From contig NC_090172.1 of the NCBI RefSeq assembly GCF_024679245.1, positions 2,532,501 to 2,596,500 of the forward strand: 64,000 nucleotides of DNA, in the 5' to 3' direction. The translations under genes were made by a program, and so were the position numbers. The number at the start of each line of letters is the position of its first letter. The first letter of the stretch is position 1. Source of the stretch: Pseudorasbora parva. Lineage: Eukaryota > Chordata > Actinopteri > Cypriniformes > Gobionidae. Of this stretch, positions 10,933 to 21,359 are shown piece after piece. The notes under the pieces are model-generated. The model was not told where the DNA came from. It made no database searches and was given only the letters and a program-made list of their open reading frames with translations.

Positions 10933-13018
10933 CAGGGTTTCCGTTGTCCGGTAATTACCGGACATTGCCCGGGAAAAAAATTAAATGTCCGACAAAATTA
11001 ACTCCTTTTGGTCAAATTGTCAGATTAAAACTGCCTCTTATCGATACCGTAAGCCTGCGACGTGATGCCCTCGCTGCCTTGACAGCGCTCCGTGGCTATG
11101 GAGGATTGCAATTCTCCACAGCCTGCTTAGCAGAGTAGGCCTATGTGAGCGGAGCGGAGTGAGGAGTGGAGCGGCGAGATTTTGAATGGAGTGAGGAGCG
11201 ATTTTTTTTAAAGTCGGAGCGTTGTGGTTTTTACTCGCTCCGAGAGCGCTCCACTACCGCTCCATCACGAGAACAAATTACGGGCCAGCGCAGCACTACA
11301 TTTTTCGCCAGAAATAGAGCGTAGATCGGCTCAAAAAAATAAAGCCCAACCCTACCCGAGCCCATGCACCCGAGAGACCGGCCCTGCCCGTGTCAGTATC
11401 GAGAACGAGCCAATAATGAGCGGAGCGGAGCCGGTGTGATCAGCTCAATAATCCGCAGGCGCGCGCTCATGAACCCGCCGGTAAAATGATGTTCGTTCAA
11501 ATCCGGCTCAGACATGACATAAATCTGTAGCTTACTATACTTGTTGTAGCCTTTAAACAATGTTTTTTTTCTTCATATTTATGTTTAAATATTATAATAT
11601 TATTTTTAGATTTCATCTGATTATGATAGGATAAGTGCAAAGATGCAAGTGGGTCAGAAATGATTTTGGTGGTTATATTTAGTTTAATATTAAGTTTTGT
11701 TTTGTAAAAAGCCTTTCTTTCGTTTTGTACAAATTGTCTCTTAATTTTAATAAAGGTTTCTTCGGTTAATTGCATGTATTTAATAAATAAGAAATAAATA
11801 AGTAGACTAGGTCGCGGAAGCCAACGCTTTCATTGCTCATGAACTGGAGCGCGTCTCAAATAAACTGAAACTCGGCAGGCTCGCCTCTCAGACATGAGGA
11901 ATAGCCTAATATGAGTAGAAACGAAAAGATTTAAATAAGCACATAGTGCAGTGTTCAGAACTCACACGGTAAACAACCAGCTGGATACAGATGATCACGG
12001 CGATGGGCATGAGCGGGATGTTAAAGTTTAAGGGATTTTTTTTTACCTTCTACTGAATATGATCGGGTGCAAGCACATTTTAAACAGGTAGCACTTATTC
12101 ACACACGTAATTTTGTGAATAAGTAATTTTGTCGTTTTCTCTAATGATTTCAAAAACATCTTGTAGTGCTTACCTGCTTACAGTTATCAGTATACTGTTA
12201 TACTCTATTATATGATTTTGTCATTTCACACGGTGGCCAATTTAAATGTTACCAACTAGCTAAATGAGACATACTGAGTTTATAATTAAATTTATTAATT
12301 GCGTTTAATTATTGCATCTAAACACAATAGTGTTGTGCCAAGATTTTTCACGTGAATAAAGGCAAATAGATTTGCACACTTTGCTTCACTGCTAGTCTGT
12401 TAAACTTGTCAGAAGTTCTCGTTTCTAATCTGCCCTCGTAGCCTATTTTTTCTCTCATCAAAACCGAATACCATCAGTGGTTGTACATCAAGAGCAGGAA
12501 CAGTTTTTGTGCATTTTGTTTCGCGATCTGACCGGAACAAATAGAAAGTCTCTGCAACGGCGTTAAGCGTTAGATTAAAGCGCTCGTCTGTGTGAAGAGC
12601 CGCGAGAGAAATCTGCTCCACTGATAACAGCGGCAACGAGCGATCGCCTCTTATTAACTAACGAATGAAATGATACTCTTCTAGTTAACCAGAGATGTTT
12701 TGTTTGTATTAGTTAGGTTCATCCTTGAAGCAAGATGTTTTAAAAAAGTGGTGGGGACATGTCCCACCTGTCCCACCCGCAAATAACGCCTATGAGTTAA
12801 AAAAATTGGTTGAATGACGCCAATCGGACGTTCATGTTTTTTTTCCGTCTATTTGAAAGTTAGGCTAATAAACATGTTGCATATACGGCCTGATTCTCAT
12901 TTTTATAAAGTTACATAAACTGCTTTCAGGAGTTTGACATTTATCATCAAAATGTCCGGAAAACGAAACCTCTGCCGGTCACTTTGACCGGCACCATTTT
13001 TTTCTAGCGGAAACTCTG
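10933..13018. mobile_element. hAT-type element, 2.1 kb, with 8-bp TSD
   Basis: The left end is CAGGGTTTCCG and the right end CGGAAACTCTG, inverted with one mismatch. The exact octamer gttaatac lies at 10925-10932 and 13019-13026. The subterminal regions repeat 'ccggacatt...tgtccg' and 'gaccggcacc'. The interior has GC-rich segments (11040-11470, with 'ggagcggag' repeats) and AT-rich segments but no transposase ORF, so the copy is non-autonomous or badly decayed. A C2H2-type or other host-like fragment was looked for and not found. Confidence 0.85.
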
Positions 13019-13109
13019 GTTAATACCACATCATTATTAATTAAAGACAGTCCAGAGACCGTCTAAGTTGGTCAAAGGAATACTTGGTTATTGTAACACA
13101 TGGCATTAC

Positions 13110-13201
13110 CTGTTCAGTTGGCTTCTTGCTTATTTTGGTAGGAAGGCATATATCTTTCTCCAAAGGTGTGTTCTCCTCACTGCGAGGCACTGCTCTGTTC
13201 A
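13110..13201 (-). pseudogene. Crypton-like pseudogene, exon 2 (copy 1)
   Basis: Donor CAG|GTAATG at 13110 and acceptor TTTACAAG before 13201. With exon 1 in phase 1 it reads VNRAVPRSEENTPLEKDICL and ends KKPTEQ in phase 0, as exon 3 needs. The polypyrimidine tract is strong (CTCTCTCTTTACAAG). Confidence 0.5.
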
Positions 13202-13442
13202 CTTGTAAAGAGAGAGAGCAGCATCCACTGTGAAAAACACACTATTTATTTCATACTGCAGAAATGTCAGGACATCCACACACACACACACACGTGGCAC
13301 GTTTCACACCGCATCAATGTCAGTACAGTGGGCAGGCTCTCATCACACACTCATGGAATCCTCAAACAACGTCATAGTTTAAAAATGAGGACATTCTTAT
13401 GATGTTAAAAATACGACAATTAATCAATACTAAAATAGATTA
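13110..13442. repeat. Direct repeat, copy 1 (exon-containing)
   Basis: This segment recurs at 13541-13879 with a 437-bp offset ('ggtgtgttctcctcactg' at 13165 and 13602). Both copies carry exon 2, its intron flank, a short (CA)n and 'cacgtggcacgtttcacacc'. Differences are few in the intron and greater in the exon. Confidence 0.85.
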
Positions 13443-13540
13443 GATTTGAATTCTACTGAGGGTCTAAATGGATCATTATGCCTACTGTGTCTTATCAGAA
13501 GATCAAGAGCTTGACTTAAACCAAAAATGTCTAACTTTAC

Positions 13541-13639
13541 CTGTTCCGTTGGCTTGGGACTCCTGTTTATTTTGGTGAGTTGGTCTGTACGCTCTTCTGA
13601 TGGTGTGTTCTCCTCACTGCGAGGCACTGCTCTGTTCAC
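13541..13639 (-). pseudogene. Duplicated exon 2 (copy 2) of Crypton-like pseudogene
   Basis: The 99-bp exon-like segment has acceptor CTTTACAG before 13639 and donor CAG|GTAAAG. It reads VNRAVPRSEENTPSEERTDQ then KINRSPKPTEQ. Its start is one base longer than in copy 1 because the acceptor reads ACAG|G instead of ACAAG|T, so splicing exon 1 to this copy would shift the frame. Whether one or both copies were ever used cannot be told. Confidence 0.45.
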
Positions 13640-13879
13640 CTGTAAAGAGAGAGAGCAGCATCCACTGTGTAAAACACACTATTTATTTCATACTGCAGAA
13701 ATGTCAGGACATCCACACACACACACACACGTGGCACGTTTCACACCGCATCAATGTCAGTACAGTGGGCAGGCTCTCATCACACACTCATGGAATCCTC
13801 AAACAACGTCACAGTTTAAAAATGAGGACATTCTTATGATGTTAAAAATACGACAATTGATAAATACTAAAATAGATTA
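13541..13879. repeat. Direct repeat, copy 2 (exon-containing)
   Basis: Second copy of the 437-bp-offset tandem duplication described at 13110-13442. The two end together at 'actaaaatagatta'. The 13443-13540 spacer belongs to the unit only on the copy 1 side. Confidence 0.85.
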
Positions 13880-14082
13880 TTTCAGTAGTTATCGTGACAG
13901 GCCTAGCGAGCATTGGCTTGTTAATTTAGCTAACCTAACTAGTTATTCGTCATCTTCATACTAACGTTATAGGCAAGCAACAGATGTAGTAGTTTCCTAG
14001 TCATTATTAGCTATCAGTTATTAGTTTAATTGGTCAACGTTTCACAATATGAAAACATTATAAAACGAGCAAGTCCACTTAC

Positions 14083-14197
14083 CTCTCTCTGACGATGACG
14101 ATCTGTTCTGTCCCCTCGTGCGCGTCGCGTGACCTTGTCGCAGCTCGCGCAAAATTGTTTTCCCGGGCAAATTACCAACGTCACCACCCCTTTTCAT
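14083..14197 (-). pseudogene. Crypton-like pseudogene, putative first coding exon
   Basis: ATG at 14197-14195 begins MKRGGDVGNLPGKTILRELR. The exon runs to a textbook donor GAG|GTAAGT at 14083 and ends in phase 1, giving an Arg/Ser-rich N-terminus that continues into exon 2 copy 1. The segment is more GC-rich than its surroundings. An alternative frame contains CPGKQFCASCDK, which looks finger-like but lacks an ATG. Confidence 0.45.
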
Positions 14198-14780
14198 AAG
14201 TAAATTTACTTTACCTTATAAAAATATTAAAAACATTTCCGTCGGTTGTTTTCATGCTCCTGTGAGAATATAACCGCAAATTGCACTGAAATGTGTATTA
14301 TTATTCACCAGAACCATTACAAAATAAAAACATAAACTCTAAAACTGTGCTTTAATATCAAAGTTTTCTTAAACTAATGGACTTTTAATAAACTTATAGC
14401 TATTTATTAACAAGGCTTGGAAATACCTTAATAATATTAACCCATTTGATTAATCCATGACTGTTGATCAAATATGTAATACTAATTCTACGTGTGCATG
14501 GGCTAGTTCCATAATTGATGTTCTTATTGAGAGGAATGGGCATGTTAATGGTTAGTTACTATCACTTTATACTGTATGTGAATGTGCAAATGGATAAAAG
14601 GCCTTTTAAGGCCCGTTTGTGGGGCAATATGGTGTGGAGTCTTATTGTTAAGCAAGCAAGCATAACTTATAAGAATATCGCTGGTGTAAAAAATGAATGC
14701 ATTAATTTAAAACCAATGAATGTATTTGTTACAATACATGGACATCATCTGAGGGCCAGACCAGGGGTAAAAAGAAGATT
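14198..14780. other. AT-rich stretch, no gene seen
   Basis: Upstream of the pseudogene's first exon on the minus strand, so any promoter would be here, but I see no TATA box or other element I can support. A 95-codon open frame at 14515-14802 is AT-rich chance sequence. Confidence 0.4.
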
Positions 14781-14965
14781 TTACATTTACATTTACATTT
14801 AATCATTTAGCAGACGCTTTTATCCAAAGCGACTTACAAAAAAGGGGAGAGTAATAGAAGCAACGAAACAAACAAGGCCAACAACCTGTAAGAGCTGTAA
14901 GAAATCTCAATTAATTAGCACAGTACACAACTTTTTTTTTTTCTTTTTTTTTTATATATATATAG
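14781..14965. repeat. Teleost interspersed repeat with the 'TTTAGCAGACGC' motif
   Basis: Contains 'catttagcagacgctttt' and 'atccaaagcgacttaca', a phrase shared by many teleost interspersed repeats (family knowledge; I cannot name the family with certainty). A related copy is at 35366-35512. The right side is a T-rich and TA tract ending near 14965. Confidence 0.6.
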
Positions 14966-15829
14966 CCAGCTACAACAAATACTCACGTACGGAAAATACA
15001 GAACACACAGATTATGCTCAACTCATCTGCAGTTGATCTTCAGCTACAGTCTTTGTCAACTGGCTTATGTCTGGCTATAATTCTCTGTACTTATATACTT
15101 ATATCCTTCCAGAAGAAGCTTGGATTCTTTGATAAGTGTAAAATGATGCTGAGTATGTTCTAGCAGGCGACTGCTATGTTCAATGCAGTTTTGTGCTCAG
15201 TCAGCCGCATGTAATGAGCTTAAGCCAACAGATCAGAGCAGATCAGATCAAGACTATTGCGTTTCAAACTGCCATCACAAAGCTCTCTATGTTAGTCAAT
15301 AGAAGCTCTGGCCACTTGTGGTTCCATCTCAGTTCATTGTTTTTGCGCTCATTCCTGGAGGTCACACTTCAAATTTGTGTTACATTTTGCTAGTGGTATA
15401 GACTAGTTGTGTGGGCAAAATTATAGGCTGAGAAGATAAGACTGGGGTATGAGAATGCTATCAGCTTTCACAGTTTGTCAGTATTCTACCAATGGGTCCT
15501 TGTATTTTGACTATAGACTGGCTCATCACTAATCCCTGAAGCATTATTCTGGAGGGCCCAAATGTAAACTCAACCAAATGACACATCATGCATTTAGTAG
15601 GCATCCACACAGTGCCATGTAAATCCAGATTATTGAAGTTTGCTATAGCCTTAGTGGTAGGTTAGGTGCAAGGTGAATGGACCTAAAACAAAAATTGTCC
15701 CAGCCCTTAATTAAGTATTTCTTGAATGAGGATGTGAATGAGGGCATAAGAGCTTTAAAAGTATTTTAACATTCAGTGGAATGCCTGTTGAATGTCTTCA
15801 TATTAAATCTGGATTCAAGTATTCCATTT
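14966..15829. other. No gene seen
   Basis: Apparently single-copy DNA without supported ORF, RNA gene or terminal repeats. It ends at the TTAA target site of the piggyBac-like element. Confidence 0.4.
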
Positions 15830-16372
15830 TTAACCCTCTATGCCTATGGCATGGTGTTGCCCTCAGGCAACAAACTACCTTTTTGGACCTCACACCGCCT
15901 CTTTAACTTTTTTAAAATATTTTTTTTAAATATATAATATCACCTGACATATCTGTTCAATAAAATGAGGGGCTGAAGTGGGTGTGACTTTTTGTTTGGG
16001 GGTGGAGCAGTCCTTTCATGAAGCAAAGCCGCATGGGACACAGTATCATCAATTGGTTAAATAAATATCACTTTTTAACATGTTTAAATTGAAATAACTT
16101 TAAATAAAAATATATATGCATGTGCATCAGTATGTAAAGAAGTATATTTGATTGTTAAATATTTATTCTGTTTTTATTTATATACTAAAACTGTTTTTTT
16201 GTTTGTTGCCTCAGGGCAACACTGTGCAGTTAGACCACTTTTGTTCAGGCAATATCATAGGGTAAGGACCATATGGTTCAAGTGCTCCTGGAAAGTTTGC
16301 TTTTACAACTTCAGAAAACTCACAGAATGTGCATTATGTGTATCTTTTATGTGTTTTTTTTATCATTATTTA

Positions 16373-17410
16373 CACCGATCAGGCATAACATTATGACCAT
16401 CTCCCTAATATTGTGTTGGTCCCCGTTTTGCTGCCAAGACAGCCCTGACCCGTCGAGGCATGGACTCCACTAGACCCCTGAAGGTGTGCTGTGGTATCTG
16501 GCTCAAGATGTTAGCAGTAGATCCTTTAAGTCCTGTAAGCTGTGAGGTGGGGCCTCCATGGATCGGACTTGTTTGTTCAGCTCATCCCACAGATGCTCGA
16601 TTGAATTGAGATCTGAGGAATTTGGAGGCCAAGTCAACACCTCAAACTCGTTGTTGTGCTCCTCAAACCATTCCTGAGCAATTTGTGCTTTGTGGAAGTG
16701 TGAAAGAGTTAAAGACCCACAGCCACCAGGGAATAGGTTTCCATGAAGGGCTGAACATGTTCTGCAACAATGCTTAGGAAGGTGTTACATGTCAAAGTAA
16801 CATCCACACGGAAGGCAGGACCCAAGGTTTCCCAGCAGAACATTGCCCAAAGCATCACACAGCTCGTCTTCTTCCCATAGTGCATCCTGGGGCCATGTGT
16901 TCCCCAGGTAAGCCACCCACACGCACCTGTCCATCCACATGATGTAAAAGAAAATGTGATTCCTCAGACCAGGCCACCTTCTTCCATTGCTCCGTGGTCC
17001 AGTTCTGATGCTCACGGGCCACTGTTGGTGCTTTCGGCAGGGTCAGGGGTCAGCATGGGCAACCTGACAGGTCTCAATGAGCCTTGGTCGCCCATGACCC
17101 TGTGGCCGGTTCTCCACTGGTCCTTCCTTGGAGCACTTTTGATAGATACTGACCACTGCAGACCGGGAACAGCCCACAAGAGCTGCAGTTCTGGAGATGC
17201 TCTGACCCAGTCGTCTAGCCATCACATTTTGGCCCTTGTCAAACTCAAATCCTTGCGCTTGCCCATTCTTCCTGCTTCTACCACATTAACTTTGAGGACA
17301 AATTGTTTACTTGCTGCCCAATATATCCCACCCACTAACAGGAGCCGTGATGAAGAGATAATCAGTGTTACGTCACCTGTCAGTGGTCATAATGTTATGC
17401 CTGATTGGTG
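16373..17410 (-). mobile_element. Tc1-like transposon, defective, nested in piggyBac-like element
   Basis: TA at 16371-16372 and 17411-17412 flank inverted ends CACCGATCAGGCATAACATT and its complement (CACCAATCAGGCATAACATT on the minus strand). The coding strand is minus. The same family is present as fragments at 37373-37566 and 42040-42640. The interior is a decayed transposase, described separately. Confidence 0.88.
16440..17266 (-). pseudogene. Tc1-family transposase remnant
   Basis: Reading from 17266, an N-terminal helix-turn-helix is visible ([20 protein letters not shown], then [12 protein letters not shown] and [10 protein letters not shown]), the paired-like DNA-binding region of Tc1 transposases. 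Downstream, fragments such as WTGACGWLTWGTHGPRMHYG and, in other frames, pieces of the catalytic core appear, but several frameshifts, stops and deletions interrupt them. The catalytic triad cannot be read in one frame. The copy is inactive. Confidence 0.75.
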
Positions 17411-17716
17411 TACTAATATAATACATGAGGTGTTAGTTGGAGTTAGTAGTATTGTTTTTGTATTTTTTATGTAAAATAAAACTATCTAATGCACATATTG
17501 CTTGTTTTCCCTATTCCACCTATGTAGAAAACCTTGGAGTTTTAGTACCATCAGTGTTGCCCTGAGGCAACAAACCAAAATCTGGTTCAGGGGTGGGGGG
17601 GGGGGGGGGGTGACATTTTTTATGATGGATATATTATCAGGGACCCCCAAGCTCCCAAAAAAGGGGGTGAAATATTTTTTCCCCAAAAAATAAAAAGTCA
17701 TGCCATAGAGGGTTAA

Positions 17717-18339
17717 ATCACATCCCTAAATGTGTGGTGGCTGGAAAAAAAATGACTGTAAGAACTGTTCAGCGTTGATCATAAACTAAACTTTAGCATA
17801 ATACATTAGCTAAATTCAAACCCTATACTTTCAAGTTTATGATAGATGGAGCATAGACAGATAGCAACCACTAGGTATGTATCATTTGGATAATTTCATT
17901 AGTTGTAGCTGGCTTGAAATAGTACCTACATGTTTTGTAGCTGTGAGGCTGCTGCTGAGCTAACCAGCTAGAACTAGCTAAGTAATAATGCCCTTATATT
18001 TTAAGGTAGTCTACCATTTTAGATACAAACATACCGTATAATATATATCATGCATAGAGAAAAGCATTTAACATATACAAATACATAGTATAGAGAAAAA
18101 ATATGTTACAGCTTAGGGGTGGGCGAACTTCACAAAATTTCATATTGTGATAAAAAAAGAAAATCACAATCCATGATCTGAATCGCAATCTTCCCAATTT
18201 TTTAAATGTAGCCTACTATGGAAAATATCCAGACTGAAACAAGCTTATCGACTTATCTATTTGCACAACATTAAATACTATTGCATTAAACATCAGTTTT
18301 CAAAATAGTCATTAGTGTTTAATGGCTGATGCCGATATC

Positions 18340-18431
<92 letters not shown>

Positions 18432-18985
18432 GTTTATTTATTTATTTATAATCTGAAAAAAAAATCTATTAAATAAATATAATATCAATTAAAAAGACTA
18501 TTTTAGATTTAACAAACCTTTTGATTCTGGATTCATAATATTAACATATAGTATTTTTCACAAATAAAGAAATTGAAAAAAATGTTAATAAAAGTGTAGC
18601 CAACTAGTAGGCACTCAGTAAGTTTGTGCACACTGGGAAAACATTTTTTCGATAAAGACGAGGCAACACTAAATGTACATTCAGCACACAGTGAAAATTC
18701 TGAATATGCCATAGTGAGCACCTGAATGTAGTGCAGCATAGCTGAAATCAAGGATTTAAAGTGTTTAGATCCAGTGAAGCTGAACTAATTCACACAGACT
18801 GTCCATCACACACAGTAAACAGAGTCATGCAGGTTAAAAATGCACAATTCAGAATATCTGACAGCTATTCAATTCATTCTGCAAGGTTTGTGAAATTAAA
18901 TGTTAATCAAATTTTCAAAGATTTCTTTAAAGTATATACATACACATTTGCTGAATGTTGACATGAGAAATGAGAATGTAGGCTA
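17717..18985. other. AT-rich stretch with possible hAT-like end; no gene
   Basis: 'taggggtgggcga' at about 18115 followed by 'ttcatattgtgata' resembles the start of fish hAT-type elements. A matching inverted end 'tcgcccacaccta' is near 27414, but the flanking octamers do not match. A TA microsatellite is embedded. No ORF is supported. Confidence 0.4.
18344..18429. repeat. (TA)n microsatellite
   Basis: About 43 uninterrupted TA dinucleotides inside an AT-rich stretch. Confidence 0.95.
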
Positions 18986-19456
18986 CCCACCCAGCACCAG
19001 ACATCTTTTGGACGTTGTTTTTTGGGCTAAATCAAGTTGGCCCGTAATGGCCTTCATTTAGCCCAAAAAAAGATGTTGAAAATTGGGCTTTGTTTGGTCC
19101 GTCGAGATTTGGTACAAATTTAGCCCAAGTACGCACATACGTCTGTTTCGGACCACAATATAGCCATAAACACAGTTAGTAAGTCTACTTAAGCAAGTGA
19201 AACAATAGATTGTTGTGTAGCATCTACTGTATATCCACATATGTTATATGTGAAGTGCACTGTTAAATATATCGAAATGCATTTAAAAAATATATATATT
19301 TAAAAAATACATATAACATAAGCTTAAAAGTTGTTCTACATGTTACATCTGTAAATGTATTATACAGTATGAAAAAATATATTCATGCCTTATAGGCCAA
19401 TAGTTTTTAATTACTGTTTTTGCAATTTTATTTCTACATGTATACATTTCAATAGT

Positions 19457-19487
19457 TATATTATATTATATTATATTATATTATAAC
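19457..19487. repeat. (TATAT)n short tandem repeat
   Basis: Six or so copies of 'ttata/atatt' in tandem. Confidence 0.8.
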
Positions 19488-19699
19488 ATATAGCCTATTT
19501 TACTGACTTCAAAATCATTTTACATTCTGAAAACTGCTTTATTCTCTTTCCATTTAAAGTCTGATGTAGACTACAATCAGGCCTGTTATCCACTTAATAA
19601 TGTATCAAGTTTTAGGACATTATCTGATTATCAAAAAATTAACTCCATTAATTCGACATTCATGTGAATGCTGCGTGACTTCCACGTGTTTTAATGGGC

Positions 19700-19826
19700 G
19701 CGCACGCTGAACATTTGAGTCACATTTGAACTGGAGCAGAGGGCGGTACCACGGACACGGAGCGTCTTCAACTCAACTGACAAACAGCAAAAACTCCGTC
19801 TCTCATTGTTGTTTGGATAATTTCAG
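19700..19826 (+). other. Possible untranslated first exon
   Basis: A GC-richer stretch ending 'ggataatttcag|gtaagt', a strong donor at 19827. It has no ORF of note. With the exon-like segments at 20458-20550, 24279-24369 and 24663-24725 it could form a spliced transcript within the 18986-27120 element. It is supported only by splice consensus. Confidence 0.25.
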
Positions 19827-20457
19827 GTAAGTTTAGAGACTACAATTACACAAATAGTACATACAAATGTTCCTTACACTTTTTTCATGTATATGACACG
19901 CATCCGCTGAATATTACTTTATAGAAATGGTTTAACGTTAGTGTCTTCGGAAAAAGTCCGTTAGCATATCAACCGTTAGGCTAACGTTAACTACAGGTAA
20001 CTTTAGGTTAACTTGAGCTCCTGTTTATGGAAGTTGGGGCTTTTAAATCACATCTTATGTGTAGATGACGTATTTTGATAGTTTTGTTTGGAAGTAGGCT
20101 AATTAATTTAGCCTAAAATAGACACTGTACGGTCAATCGGTGACGTCACTTAAACAGTGAAATGAGCTGATTTCATACACGTTATGATCTTTCGTTGTAA
20201 TCATATTTTTTTAATGCATGGTGAGATATATATATATATATTTTTTTTTTAAAGGCTTTGATGTACAAACATAAGTGACACTGTATTAGTATTATTAAAT
20301 AAGTAAACCTAAAAATGTAAATTCTGTTATTTAAGGATTATTTCTTTGTATATCTGTATATTACTATTTTTCTATTCTGCGTTTCACCTCTGCTATAATT
20401 TATTTCTAATAAACCTGGCATTGAATAGGCTACTAAATATTTTTGTCTCTGTGACAG

Positions 20458-20550
20458 ATGTTCGTAGATTCTTCCTTGCTGATGGCCATGCACTAGAGTT
20501 GGAGCATACTCCTGTCGAAGAACATCTCTAGACATTATAAACCATATGAC
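20458..20550 (+). other. Possible internal exon, non-coding or decayed
   Basis: A strong acceptor, 'tttttgtctctgtgacag', before 20458 and a donor, 'actg|gtaagt', after 20550. All frames carry stops (one reads DVRRFFLADGHALELEHTPV before a stop). It may be the 5' untranslated part of the unit ending at 24725. Confidence 0.28.
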
Positions 20551-21359
20551 TGGTAAGTTATACCAAAGTCCCTTTGAGACAAGTCATTTCGCTCAGCGGC
20601 CATCTTTAAAATGCTTCTCGGGCATGCAAGAGCAGCTCCTCCTATCTCTTTGAATAAAGGGAAAAAATAAAATAAATTCTTTGAATAAAATTCTCCACAA
20701 CTTTTTGCCAAGCTTACAAATCTTGCACGTATATATGTAACAGTATTTATCAATGTACAGTAAATAGCATTAGAAAGATGATGCACCGTTTCGATACTCA
20801 GGATCAGTACTGGTTCCGATCCGCCATTATCTGCCGGATTGGGTATCGGACAGACAGGACCAATCCAAATTCGATACTGTGCGCATAATATTCTGTGTTA
20901 TTTTTAAGCCCCAGTGCCCCAGAAAAGGCACAGAAACATTATAAAGCATCATCAATGATTCTTGCACTATATTATTAGTGTTCTGAAGCCATTCCATAGT
21001 TTAATGCGAGTACAGATGAATATTTAAGTCATTCATTCAAGTCAATGCATGCTTACTTAGGCTCAGTCTCTCTCCATTCAGCTTTAAACTGTGCTGCGTT
21101 CGGTTACGACAGTCAACACGATCAAACTCTCCAAGATGATTTATTGTTTCTGTTATTATGCTTGATCTGTAAAGTAGAAAACATGATGGTTTCTCAAAAA
21201 ATGACTAACTTGCTGGTGTTTATTGCTGCAAATCATGTTACTTTATCCCGGGTGTCTGTTAGATCACAACACTGGACTAGTTATCGTATTGTTCTTCACA
21301 CACAGTAACTGAAATGTCAAACTGTTAAAAGAAACGGCTTCTAAGAATACTGCACAGAT

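Larger units (their letters stand above)
1696..14197 (-). pseudogene. Decayed multi-exon tyrosine-recombinase (Crypton-like) gene
   Basis: Eight minus-strand exons with good or acceptable splice sites can be joined in phase: 14083-14197, 13110-13201, 8285-8425, 7540-8174, 7293-7352, 7035-7103, 6732-6806 and 1696-1911. The product would hold a coiled-coil-like segment, an acidic/serine-rich stretch, a C2H2-like finger (CAFCRKPYSKIGRHLEFVH) and the C-terminal box of a tyrosine recombinase (LGHDIRVHREFYRLP, with the His and the nucleophile-like Tyr). It ends in a Myb/SANT-like tail (KRKWSEEEVGAVEKHM). This matches a multicopy teleost family related to Crypton recombinases (family knowledge). The copy is dead: most of the recombinase domain between finger and terminal box is missing, there is a frameshift near 7693, a stop at 7631-7633, and an indel in the last exon. 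Whether it is a transposon copy or a former host gene cannot be told here. Confidence 0.6.
15834..17712. mobile_element. piggyBac-like element flanked by TTAA
   Basis: TTAA at 15830-15833 and 17713-17716 flank inverted ends CCCTCTATG...CATAGAGGG. The left end carries an extra 'cctatg' relative to the right. TTAA targets with CCC-type ends are typical of piggyBac. A small hairpin, gttgccctgaggcaac or close variants, occurs near 15863, 16206 and 17554, apparently a subterminal motif. No transposase ORF remains. Without its Tc1 insert the element would be about 840 bp, so it was a MITE. A G-run (17587-17610) is internal. Confidence 0.72.

Noticed and set aside
14083..14197. Zinc-finger reading CPGKQFCASCDK in another frame of exon 1
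   Set aside because: No ATG in that frame and the frame with an ATG joins exon 2 in phase.
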